This document shows positions 18,353 through 27,672 of a stretch of 64,000 bases of DNA, piece after piece. Under the pieces are notes generated by a model. The model ran no database searches. It was not told the origin of the DNA and saw nothing but the letters and a program-made list of their open reading frames with translations. The position numbers were made by a program, and so were the translations under genes. Origin of the DNA: Pseudoalteromonas sp. NBT06-2 (lineage in GTDB: Bacteria; Pseudomonadota; Gammaproteobacteria; Enterobacterales; Alteromonadaceae). The DNA lies in the NCBI RefSeq assembly GCF_002276045.1, contig NZ_NQMR01000031.1:1-64000 (forward strand), in the 5' to 3' direction. How positions within the stretch are numbered: position 1 is the first letter of the stretch; every line of letters starts with the position of its first letter.

Positions 18353-20932
18353 ATGAATATCTTTTTTGGTCGATTCATTAAATATAAATTTAGTTTTCAA
18401 CAGTTTTATCTCTCGTTTATATTAATTTTAAGTTTATGCATAAAAGTAGAAGCGCAGAACATCTCTCCCCACCCTTCAACTCTAGATATAGCTTCGCAAT
18501 ATAACGGTAATAAAGTTACTTTACCTTATGGAGAAACTGAGTTCTCCAATATTTTTACAATTAACAGTACAAAAATCACTCTTTCTAACATTGAATTTAA
18601 TTTAAAAGAGTTTTCTAAAAATACAAAAAATACGCCACCTAGAGCGGATGCTGGTAATAAAAAGATTGGCTCTACCAAAGAGCTTATCACACTTGACGCT
18701 AGAAACTCTTTTGATGAAGAAAGTGAATTATCATACAGATGGAGACAAGTTGGAAATTCTAAAAATAAAATTAATTTAATTAATCCTACTACCTCACAGC
18801 CTCATTTTACAGTCCCTGACTTAACGTTTGCAGAAGTAATTAATTTTGAATTGACCGTGACGGACTCAGAAGGATTAAGTAACACTGATAATGTAAGTGT
18901 TATTATTTACCCACATAATGTTAGTAATATATTCTATCATCCTGCCACTGAAGATAAAGCATGGCTTTATAATGGTAATGAAACTTATATATCCACAGGA
19001 AAAAACGGAGAATCAGGCCTACGAATTTATAAGAAAGTTTATAAAGGAGATCAAATATTAGCTAAATTTAGTATCAGCTCACCTCATTCCACAGGGAGTT
19101 TATTTTCACGTATAGATAATCAAAAAGCTTACCTTTCCCATAACGAGACTGATTTTTATCATTTGTTCACGATAACTAGTGATCAAACAACTGATTTAAC
19201 AATTGCAGCAGGTACATTTCCACATTCAGGGATTATTTTATCAGATATAGAGTTTATTTTAATTTCAGCGAACCCTGATCCCACTCTTAACTCAGAACCC
19301 ATAGCTAATGCTGGACTAGAGCAAACAGTATCAAGTGGAGATAATGTTACGCTTGATGGTACGGGATCTGGTGACCTTGAAAGCTCGTTAACATACAAGT
19401 GGAAACAAATTGATAATTCAGGCATAACTGTGAACTTACGTAATAAAGAAACTGTAAACCCGACATTTATTGTTCCAGCATCAAGTGGAGTTAATACTAT
19501 TTCTTTCGAATTAACAGTTACAGATGAAGAAGGGCTTTATGATAAAGCAACGGTTAATGTTTTGACATTACCTGGTTTGCTACAAAGATTCACTCCATCA
19601 AATGATACTAATATTATTTATGTCAGTAATAGAAAGGGTAACGATGAAGCAGCAACCCCTATTTCGGCTAGTGAAATTATCGATCCCACATCACCAGAAA
19701 AAAAAATAATACCATTTAAAACATTAAAAGCAGCAATGTCACAGTTGAGGGATGGGTATCCTGATTGGATTTTATTAAAAAGAGGAGAAACTTGGGTCAA
19801 TGAAAGCTTTGGAATACTTAACAAATCAGGAAGAAATATCAAGGAACGAATATTATTCGCTTATTATGGTAATAAAGGTGATCGACCGGTCATTAAATCT
19901 GGACCCTTAAGTGGATTATTAGCAAACAATCAAATAACCTCAAACATAGCTATTGTTGGTTTAGATTTTTATGCTCATACTCGTGATCCTAAGTCTAAAG
20001 ATTACGTAATTTCAGGCCAAGGAGAAACAGGTTTAGCTTTTGTTGGGGGGGGGAATAATATTCTAATAGAAGATACTCTTATTAGATATTTTAAAAATGG
20101 GGCTATTGTTCAAAGCTTTGATGGAAAAATATATAAAAACTTTACTTTCAAACAATCAATTATTTTACACAGTTATAGTATTCCTAGTTTAGGCCACAGC
20201 TCAGGGTTATATTTAGAAGGTATAGATGGGATCTTAATTGAAGATAACTTTTTTGACCATAATGGGTGGAATGAAGAGATAAAAGAAGCGACAGCCACTA
20301 AGTTCAATCACAATATATATATACAAACAAATAATATCGGTAAGAATATCATAGTAAAAAATAATATCATTTCTAGAGGTTCAAGCCATGGTATGCACGG
20401 TCGTGCAGGTGGATTATTTGAAAATAATCTATTTATTAGTAATTCGATTGGTTTACAACTAGGTTATAAAACAACCCCACTTAAGATTGGTACTCTAGCT
20501 CATGCAAAAAATAATGTCATTTTATCTGGTAAGTTAATGGCTCCAACAGGAGGCGATTCAAGTACAACTAAAGCTGTATGGGGATTATATACTGAAACCA
20601 ATGCTCTTGATGAAGGTGGTGAAGTACTAGTTGAAAATAATATTGTTGCTAATGCAGTTTATCACGGTGACAGTAATTTAGATTATAAAATGGTATCTGG
20701 AGGAGTGTATGATAACAATCTCTCATATAACTGGAATTTTTATAATGATAATTTTGATCCTAGTTGGAAAAATCCAAATTCTAATATAGAAAACTACATG
20801 TCTAATATAGATAAAGAGCCTACATTAGAAGCATTTCTTAACATTCTAAGTTCAAGAAAATTAAACGACAGGAATAAATTATTCACAGCTACAGAAGTCA
20901 ATAATTTCATACGTTCTTGCTTTAATAAATAA
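18353..20932 (+). CDS. secreted protein with PKD-like domains and right-handed beta-helix
   Basis: The 859-residue product has a signal peptide (cleavage near KVEA, residue 34). An N-terminal segment (HPSTLDIASQYNGNK) is echoed at about 210 (HPATEDKAWLYNGN). Two PKD/REJ-like immunoglobulin-fold domains follow (about 95-187 and 315-405), each with the block ADAG or ANAG ... SYRWRQ or TYKWKQ. The C-terminal part (about 415-855) looks like a right-handed parallel beta-helix, with many asparagine-rich turns such as NILIEDTLIRYF, IIVKNNIISRG and DGILIEDNFFDHNGW. This fold is common in polysaccharide lyases and adhesins. An EPS-degrading or EPS-binding role is inferred from the locus. It is preceded by a c-di-GMP riboswitch and a strong GGAGG. 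A nine-G run at 20045-20053 lies inside the gene. Confidence 0.8.
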   Translation: MNIFFGRFIKYKFSFQQFYLSFILILSLCIKVEAQNISPHPSTLDIASQYNGNKVTLPYGETEFSNIFTINSTKITLSNIEFNLKEFSKNTKNTPPRADAGNKKIGSTKELITLDARNSFDEESELSYRWRQVGNSKNKINLINPTTSQPHFTVPDLTFAEVINFELTVTDSEGLSNTDNVSVIIYPHNVSNIFYHPATEDKAWLYNGNETYISTGKNGESGLRIYKKVYKGDQILAKFSISSPHSTGSLFSRIDNQKAYLSHNETDFYHLFTITSDQTTDLTIAAGTFPHSGIILSDIEFILISANPDPTLNSEPIANAGLEQTVSSGDNVTLDGTGSGDLESSLTYKWKQIDNSGITVNLRNKETVNPTFIVPASSGVNTISFELTVTDEEGLYDKATVNVLTLPGLLQRFTPSNDTNIIYVSNRKGNDEAATPISASEIIDPTSPEKKIIPFKTLKAAMSQLRDGYPDWILLKRGETWVNESFGILNKSGRNIKERILFAYYGNKGDRPVIKSGPLSGLLANNQITSNIAIVGLDFYAHTRDPKSKDYVISGQGETGLAFVGGGNNILIEDTLIRYFKNGAIVQSFDGKIYKNFTFKQSIILHSYSIPSLGHSSGLYLEGIDGILIEDNFFDHNGWNEEIKEATATKFNHNIYIQTNNIGKNIIVKNNIISRGSSHGMHGRAGGLFENNLFISNSIGLQLGYKTTPLKIGTLAHAKNNVILSGKLMAPTGGDSSTTKAVWGLYTETNALDEGGEVLVENNIVANAVYHGDSNLDYKMVSGGVYDNNLSYNWNFYNDNFDPSWKNPNSNIENYMSNIDKEPTLEAFLNILSSRKLNDRNKLFTATEVNNFIRSCFNK
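20045..20053 (+). repeat. G9 homopolymer inside the beta-helix gene
   Basis: Nine consecutive G residues encode part of FVGGGNN. The paralogue at 21080 has the same peptide written with mixed glycine codons, so the run is not required by the protein. In an AT-rich genome it stands out as a possible slippage site. Confidence 0.9.
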
Positions 20933-20961
20933 CAGTGAGGTTTATTAAAAGCCTCACTGTT
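20931..20961 (+). terminator. hairpin after the first beta-helix gene
   Basis: A perfect 10-bp stem AACAGTGAGG/CCTCACTGTT with an 11-base loop begins within the stop codon. No U-run follows (AAAAG instead), so it may be a weak terminator or an mRNA-stabilising hairpin that separates expression of the two paralogues. Confidence 0.6.
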
Positions 20962-21079
20962 AAAAGTTCACTAATCTATCTCTGTACTTTATCAAAATAA
21001 AAGCTTGATTTTTTATTCAATACAATCATGATAAATCTCTATTTTTTAAGGTACAGTGTTATAAGTAAGGGTTAAAAGG

Positions 21080-23095
21080 ATGTTTATACGTTTTTTTCTG
21101 GTTGCATCGATTATTTTTTCTATATCAATAGTGGGTTGTGGAGGAGATAGTAATACTGAACAACTCGATTTAAAGTTGTTTCCGATTTCTAACTCTGGAG
21201 CAAATCAGATTGTTACAGAATTAAATACCGTTATTTTGCATGGTTCCGGCACCGATAATGACGGTTCTATTATCAATTATCAATGGGTTCAAATTTCAGG
21301 TCCAGAAATATCATTCTCGAACTCAAATTCAGCTAATACAAGCTTTATTGCTCCAGAGGTTAGCCAAACAGAAGTCGTCAAACTTAAACTAATTGTTACA
21401 GATAACGATAATCAGAAAGGCGAAGATAATATCAGTATATCAGTATTAAATAATTTACCACCTATAGCTGATGCAGGCCCAAATCAACATAAAGTAAATA
21501 ATGATGTAATAACACTTGATGCAAGTGCATCACAAGATATCGGCGACACACTTACTTACTCATGGAAACAGACGGATAGAAGCGGAATCATTGCAAATTT
21601 AGATGTTCAAACTTCGGCTACCCCTAAGTTTACAGCTCCAATATTATTAACAAAGCAAACTATCACATTTGAAGTAACTGTAACGGATACTGCTAATACG
21701 ACAGATACTGCTGAAGTTAATATTACCATCAGCCCTAACTTCTCTAAAATTTATACTCCTTCAAATAATAGCAAAATTATATATGTAAGCAGTTTGAGTG
21801 GAAATGATGCTACGGCACTACCTGTAAACTCGAGTGATATAATAAGCCCAACTCATCCGAATATTACAATATATCCTTACAAAACTTTAGCTGTGGCTAA
21901 AGCACAATTAAGAGACGATTTAGGTGATTGGATATTATTAAAACGAGGTGAAGAATGGACAAATGAATCTTTTGGTATTTTGAATACCTCAGGATTAAAT
22001 AAAGATTTTCCAACTATATTTAGTTTTTATGGCACATCTGGTGCTAGACCACTAATTAAAACAGGGGAACAAAGCGCTTTTCATGCAAATAATCAAGAAA
22101 CATCTCACATAGCTATATTGGGACTAAATTTATACTCCCATACACGTGATCCAAATTCCCCTAGCTATATAGTAGGGGCTGATGGAAACACAGGGATTTC
22201 TTTTGTAGGCGGTGGCAGTAATATATTAATTGAAGATACCGTAGTAAGATATTTCAAAAATGGTATTACAGTAATTAGTTTTGATAATAAGCAATATCAT
22301 GAATTTTCGCTTATCAACTCAATTATTGCTGATAATTATGCCATTTCAGACTTAGGGCACAGTTCAGGATTGTATATTGAAGGTGTAAATGGCATAAAAG
22401 TTAAAAATAATTTCTTTGATCACAATGGTTGGAATGAAACCATAAAAAATGCAAGTGCAACAAAATTCAATCACAATATATACTTAAAAGCTAACAATAA
22501 TGGTAACAGAATAAATATTGCCGATAACATAATTTCCAGAGGATCTAGCCATGGTATTCATGGACGAGCAGGTGGAGTATTTACTAATAATTTTTTAATT
22601 GAAAACTCAATAGGCCTACAGTTAGGTTATAAAACAACTCCAATTAAAAATGGTACTAGAGCTTACGCATATAATAATGTTATCTATTCAGGCAAGTTGA
22701 TGGATCCTAAGGAGAAGAATACAAATACATCTAAAGCTGTATGGGGAATTTATACGGAAAACAATGCCTTAGACAGTGGTGGTACTGTCGAACTTGTAGA
22801 TAATATAGTTACGAGTGCTAAAGACTTCAATGCTAGTAATGTCGATATAAACGATGTTATAGGGGTCAGCTCAAATAGAAATGTTACTTATAATTGGAAT
22901 TTTATGGGAGATAATTTAGATGATTCATGGCCTAATCCAGATGTTACTATATCACAATATATGAACAACATTGGATACCCAGCTTCAATGGATGAATTTA
23001 TTAAAAACCTAAAAACAAGAAAGCTTTCATTTTCAGATCAAAACTTTACAACTCTAAATATTAATAATTATTTTAGAAACGGTTTTAATAAATAA
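21080..23095 (+). CDS. lipoprotein with PKD-like domains and beta-helix, paralogue of the upstream gene
   Basis: The 671-residue product starts with a lipoprotein signal peptide ending in the lipobox IVGC (Cys20), followed by GGDS, so it should be lipid-anchored, probably at the outer membrane. Two PKD-like domains (about 33-125 and 127-215) carry NYQWVQISG and TYSWKQTD. The remaining 450 residues align with the beta-helix of the gene upstream almost without gaps; shared segments include GHSSGLYIEG, FFDHNGWNE, SRGSSHGIHGRAGG and IGLQLGYKTTPIK. Compared with the paralogue, about 190 N-terminal residues are missing. It has its own leader (118 bp after the hairpin) with no second riboswitch. Function is unknown; a surface lyase or EPS-binding protein is the best guess. 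Confidence 0.8.
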   Translation: MFIRFFLVASIIFSISIVGCGGDSNTEQLDLKLFPISNSGANQIVTELNTVILHGSGTDNDGSIINYQWVQISGPEISFSNSNSANTSFIAPEVSQTEVVKLKLIVTDNDNQKGEDNISISVLNNLPPIADAGPNQHKVNNDVITLDASASQDIGDTLTYSWKQTDRSGIIANLDVQTSATPKFTAPILLTKQTITFEVTVTDTANTTDTAEVNITISPNFSKIYTPSNNSKIIYVSSLSGNDATALPVNSSDIISPTHPNITIYPYKTLAVAKAQLRDDLGDWILLKRGEEWTNESFGILNTSGLNKDFPTIFSFYGTSGARPLIKTGEQSAFHANNQETSHIAILGLNLYSHTRDPNSPSYIVGADGNTGISFVGGGSNILIEDTVVRYFKNGITVISFDNKQYHEFSLINSIIADNYAISDLGHSSGLYIEGVNGIKVKNNFFDHNGWNETIKNASATKFNHNIYLKANNNGNRINIADNIISRGSSHGIHGRAGGVFTNNFLIENSIGLQLGYKTTPIKNGTRAYAYNNVIYSGKLMDPKEKNTNTSKAVWGIYTENNALDSGGTVELVDNIVTSAKDFNASNVDINDVIGVSSNRNVTYNWNFMGDNLDDSWPNPDVTISQYMNNIGYPASMDEFIKNLKTRKLSFSDQNFTTLNINNYFRNGFNK

Positions 23096-23201
23096 CGGTA
23101 TTATACCCATGTTACATGAAAATTCGTGATTTCAGCAAGTCGAGAAGCGTGTCAAATACGAGGCATAAGATGTGTCGTTAAGTCATTCTAAAAAATATAT
23201 T

Positions 23202-23504
23202 CATAGTGTTCGAGGTTCACAATATACAAGTGAAAAGTACCAAAGGCTGCTAACTAATAATGGTATTACACCGTCGATGAGCCACAAAAGTGCGTGTTTA
23301 GATAATGCTGTTGTTTAAAGATTTTTTGGGAGCTTAAAGCATGAATGGTTATTAAATGTTCATCATTTAACAAGGACGAGTATGAAAAAAGATGTTGGAG
23401 CTTATATCAAATATTATAATCGAGATAGACTTCATACAAGTATTGGTGATATGTCGCCAATTGAGTACGAAAGTTCCATGTTTAAACTGTGTGGTAACGG
23501 TTGA
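23202..23504 (+). pseudogene. IS3-family transposase (orfB) remnant
   Basis: Translation gives the C-terminal integrase core of IS3-family transposases: HSVRGSQYTSEKYQRLL, LDNAVV, RFFGSLKHEWLL, YIKYYNRDRLHTSIGDMSP and IEYE. Two DDE catalytic residues are destroyed. The second Asp of the usual HSDRG is Val, and the Glu that follows it at the expected 35-residue spacing is a TAA stop. The N-terminal part and orfA are gone. The surrounding sequence 23100-23655 starts with TTATACCCATGT and ends with ACGGGTATAAAT, which may be remnant or unrelated inverted ends. Confidence 0.9.
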
Positions 23505-23732
23505 CCAGAATACCATTTATTACCTTGGCCTACAGGAGTGTGGGTAGAAAACGATTACGGCATTATGATTTATCAATGGATTACAAATCATGCTTTGTAA
23601 TCGTATCCTACTTAAGCTCAGAAACCTGTATTTCCAAGTAGTACGGGTATAAATATGTTTGAGGTTTAGTAAGTTACTAGATCCAACGATACTTAATTAT
23701 CTGACGGCACATCACTACACATGAATAATTTA

Positions 23733-26700
23733 TTAAAAGCGATTTTTATCGCTAGCTTTAATACTCACCGACAGTAGCCGAGCAAGATCTTTTGCATTAT
23801 CTCCTTCCATCATCTCTAAATGCCCATGTTTAAGTTCTACTACATTAACTAAATTATTAGTCAATTTAGACCAGCCTCTACTTTTATCTAATTTTCGCCA
23901 TAAAATTTCACTATAATTGAGACCCGGACACATAAACAACGAAACTGGACAACTTATAAGCCCACCTAAATACAACTCACTTACTTTGGTCCAATAATCA
24001 AAGAATCTTTCATAACGCAATATTTCGACTAATTGGCAGCTATTAGTACTTTCAGCGGGATTTATAGGGAGTGTTTTTTCTCGAAATTTATGTTTGAGCA
24101 TTTCAAGTGTATGTTTTAGCCCGCGGTTGTAATACCATTCAAATTTAGTTGACCATTTTATTAGGAAGGGAGAAACAGTGGGTAGACTAGGCGCATTATG
24201 TGTTAAATTCGGAGCATATACATCTAACAAACCTAAAAATTCAATTTTCTCTCCCCGTTCTTCAAATTGCTTTGCTATTTCAAAAGCGGTATAAGCACCA
24301 TAACTATAACCGACTAATAAATAAGGGCCTTTTGGTTGGTGATTTTTGATATAAGCGATATGATCATATGCCATTTTTTCTACGGTATCATGATAATAAT
24401 GCTCCATGACCCCTCTAGTTTGCAAACCAATAACACGATAATCCTCACCAAGACTCATAGCAAAATCATAAAGGTTATTAACGTTCCCGCCCACACCACC
24501 AACAATAAATAATATTTTTTTATTGTATTCTGGCCCTGGATGCATAACAACAGTGGTATCCCAAGGTTCATCTAATTTTTGATTAGATAAGGTAACTTTA
24601 TTTATATTTTTAATATTAATTTCGTCAATCACTTTTTGAGCTAATAAATTAATTGTAGGATGAGTAAATAATGTCGATATAGGTAAATTAACATTAAACT
24701 TAGCTTTAATTCTTGAAAATAAAGCAACGGAAAGTAACGAGTCTCCACCAATAGTAAAAAAATCATCATTCACACCTAAATCAGTCACTCCAAGAATATC
24801 TTTCCAGATTACGAACAAATTAAATTCAATATCAGATACAGATTCACTTTGCATCGATACTGAATTATTTGCTTCATCTTTATCACTCTGGCTTTCATGA
24901 GTATTAGCTTCTTTACTTTTAAGCCAATACTTTTGTTTAGAAAACTGATATGTAGGAAGTCCAAAAACTTTACCTTGAACACCAATTCCTATTTTTTGAA
25001 ATTCGATTTCAACACCCACACACCATAATTGAGCTAGGCAGTTTAAGAAAATGGACTGTTCTTTTTCCGCATATTTAGAATCAGCCAGCGTGTTAACAGC
25101 TAATATGTTTTTGTCTTTTTCGTAAGGTTGAACAAATGAGCACAAAGCAGAACCTGGGCCGACCTCAATCATTACATCACTTTCTGCAATAGAATGTTTC
25201 ACGGCATCGTGAAAACATACTTCTTTTCTTAAATGCTGAATCCAATACTCAGATGTATTTAAATCATGACAATAATGGCCTAAAGTAGAAGATATAACCT
25301 TTATATTAGGAGTATTTAATTGTATTTTGTCTAGTGATTGAGAAAAATCATCCAGTACAGGATCCATAAAATCGGAATGAAATGCATGCTGGTTCATCAA
25401 TTTTTTATGATGGATACCTTTTGAGGATAATATATTTAATAATTTTTCAATATCACTTTCAGATCCAGAAACAACTATATTAGAAAGGCTATTTTCAATT
25501 GAAATAACTAGAGAATCAAAAAGTAATCTCTCTACAAGTGTTCTAGAATTAAATACTGCAACCATAGCCCCTTTGGGTGACTGAGCCATTAATCGACCTC
25601 GTTCAAATACAATCCATAAGCCATCTTCTAAACTAAATACACCAGCTATACATGCAGCAGTATATTCACCTACGCTATGCCCTATCAGTACCTTTGGCGT
25701 AACGCCTAAATCTATTAAAGTTTTAGCTAAGCAATATTCCACAACAAATAAGCTTATTTGTGCATTTTGGGTTTGAGCCATATTTTGAAAAAAATTATCA
25801 TTATCCATTATAAGGTCATGATAATTTTGACCAGTGCTTGCACTTAACTGTGTAATACATTCATCAAAATAAGATCTATATATTTCATAATTATTATATA
25901 GCGCCTTTGACATTCCATTATATTGGCTACCTTGGCCTGGAAACATAAATGTAATTGAAGGGTTTGGTTTAGCGGTAAAGCATAATTCACTCTCTTTTAA
26001 TTCAAATTGTGAATTATCATTACTTAATATTTGAGTATAAGTTCTTCGTGAGAATTTTTTTCTAGTTTTTAATAAAGTATAAGCTGCATCAATCGCTTTA
26101 CTCGGTTTATTATTTAAAAAATCTGTAAATGATTTTTGCTGTGCAAATACAGAGTCATCTGATTTTGCGGAAAATAACAGCAATAAGTCTTTTTTTTCAG
26201 TTTCATCACTATCAAAAAATGAATTTGGCGGACTGGCTAATATAATATGTGCATTTGTACCACCAATACCAAAAGAACTAACTCCAGCATGAACCTCCCG
26301 ATGGTGGCTTAAGTCTACTCTTTCTTTATTAAAATAAAACGGACTGTAATCTTGGCTAATAGCAGGAAATTCATTACTAAAGCTTAGATTTGGAGGTATT
26401 TGTTTATTTTTAACCACTAGTACCGACTTTATAAATGATGCAATGCCAGCAGCAGCATCAAGATGTCCTATATTTGCCTTTAAAGTACCTAAAGCACAAG
26501 AATGCTTATTTTCACTAAACTCTCCAAATACATCATTCAAACTTGCTAACTCAATAGAATCTCCTATTTTGGTTGCCGTACCATGTGTTTCTATAAATTG
26601 TATTTGACTGGGCTCAACTTCAGCCAGTTCTTGAGCTAATGCAATAACTTCACTTTGCCCGTCAACACTCGGCGCCGTAAATCCAACTTTATTTCTGCCA

Positions 26701-27521
26701 TCATTATTAGTAATGGCACCTTTAATCACAGCTAAAATATTATCATTGTCTTCAACTGCATCTGCTAATCGTTTCAGTACAACGACCCCAATGCCCTCTC
26801 CAAAAATAGTACCATCGGACTGACTACTAAAGGGTTTACAATAACCATCAGGAGAAAAAATCATACCCTCAGAATGTAAGTAACCTGCTTTATGAGGAAC
26901 ATTAACGGCTACTCCTCCAGATAAAGCAATATCACACTGATAGGTTTGTAAAGACAGTACAGCTAATTGAATTGCCACCAATGAGGTAGAGCAAGCTGTT
27001 TGCACATTGATGCTTGGACCGCGTAAATTTAGTTTATGAGAAACACGGGTTGTTAAATAGTCTTTTTCACTGGCAAGCATCTTTTGAAAATCACTAATAT
27101 CAAAAGATTGCGTGTTTATATCTATGTTATTTAATAAATAACGATTCATGCTACAGCCAGCATAAACTCCTACAGCATCTTCAATCTCATCAGGAATAAA
27201 ACCCGCAGATTCTAATGCTTGCCAACTATGCTGTAAAAAGAGTCTATGCTGAGGGTCCATTAGCCTTGCTTCTGCAGGCGTGTATCCAAAAAAATCAGCA
27301 TCAAAATGACTAATATTAGATAAAGACGATGTTTTTAGTACATAGTTTTGCTTTTGATATACTGTTTTGGATATACCTAAGGAAATCAAATTAGATTCAC
27401 AAACATCCGTTATTGCGCACTTCCCTGAAAGTAAATTATTCCAATACTCATCAATATTTTCAGCACCAGGAAACGCACCAGACATACCAATTACGGCAAT
27501 GTCATTTCTCATTTCATCCAT
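23733..27521 (-). CDS. type I polyketide synthase module with thioesterase (KS-AT-ACP-TE)
   Basis: The 1262-residue protein carries a ketosynthase (about 5-430) with the intact triad Cys177 (TACSTSL), His313 (ETHGTATKIGD) and His353 (NIGHLDAAAG). It also has an acyltransferase (about 520-830) with GHSVGE (Ser616) and the HAFH motif (712-715) that usually marks malonyl-CoA choice, an ACP (about 900-970) with GGDSLL (Ser928), and a thioesterase (about 1000-1250) with GYSYG (Ser1073) and a late HGHLEMM histidine. No ketoreductase, dehydratase or methyltransferase domain is present, so one unreduced two-carbon unit would be added and the chain released. It is the last gene of the minus-strand cluster and lies 151 bp after the NRPS gene. 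A terminal position with TE fits chain release. Confidence 0.93.
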   Translation of the reverse strand: MDEMRNDIAVIGMSGAFPGAENIDEYWNNLLSGKCAITDVCESNLISLGISKTVYQKQNYVLKTSSLSNISHFDADFFGYTPAEARLMDPQHRLFLQHSWQALESAGFIPDEIEDAVGVYAGCSMNRYLLNNIDINTQSFDISDFQKMLASEKDYLTTRVSHKLNLRGPSINVQTACSTSLVAIQLAVLSLQTYQCDIALSGGVAVNVPHKAGYLHSEGMIFSPDGYCKPFSSQSDGTIFGEGIGVVVLKRLADAVEDNDNILAVIKGAITNNDGRNKVGFTAPSVDGQSEVIALAQELAEVEPSQIQFIETHGTATKIGDSIELASLNDVFGEFSENKHSCALGTLKANIGHLDAAAGIASFIKSVLVVKNKQIPPNLSFSNEFPAISQDYSPFYFNKERVDLSHHREVHAGVSSFGIGGTNAHIILASPPNSFFDSDETEKKDLLLLFSAKSDDSVFAQQKSFTDFLNNKPSKAIDAAYTLLKTRKKFSRRTYTQILSNDNSQFELKESELCFTAKPNPSITFMFPGQGSQYNGMSKALYNNYEIYRSYFDECITQLSASTGQNYHDLIMDNDNFFQNMAQTQNAQISLFVVEYCLAKTLIDLGVTPKVLIGHSVGEYTAACIAGVFSLEDGLWIVFERGRLMAQSPKGAMVAVFNSRTLVERLLFDSLVISIENSLSNIVVSGSESDIEKLLNILSSKGIHHKKLMNQHAFHSDFMDPVLDDFSQSLDKIQLNTPNIKVISSTLGHYCHDLNTSEYWIQHLRKEVCFHDAVKHSIAESDVMIEVGPGSALCSFVQPYEKDKNILAVNTLADSKYAEKEQSIFLNCLAQLWCVGVEIEFQKIGIGVQGKVFGLPTYQFSKQKYWLKSKEANTHESQSDKDEANNSVSMQSESVSDIEFNLFVIWKDILGVTDLGVNDDFFTIGGDSLLSVALFSRIKAKFNVNLPISTLFTHPTINLLAQKVIDEINIKNINKVTLSNQKLDEPWDTTVVMHPGPEYNKKILFIVGGVGGNVNNLYDFAMSLGEDYRVIGLQTRGVMEHYYHDTVEKMAYDHIAYIKNHQPKGPYLLVGYSYGAYTAFEIAKQFEERGEKIEFLGLLDVYAPNLTHNAPSLPTVSPFLIKWSTKFEWYYNRGLKHTLEMLKHKFREKTLPINPAESTNSCQLVEILRYERFFDYWTKVSELYLGGLISCPVSLFMCPGLNYSEILWRKLDKSRGWSKLTNNLVNVVELKHGHLEMMEGDNAKDLARLLSVSIKASDKNRF

Positions 27522-27672
27522 ATTAAATATTACTCTTTATACTTTTTAGTTTCTGTTGGCTTAAAAGCCACTTATAATTTGTTTTTAAAAGCAATTTAAC
27601 CATCAACAAAAGTAAAATACCTGTGACATAAAAATAGCTACCTCCTTTAATATTATAATCTTACAACTATAT

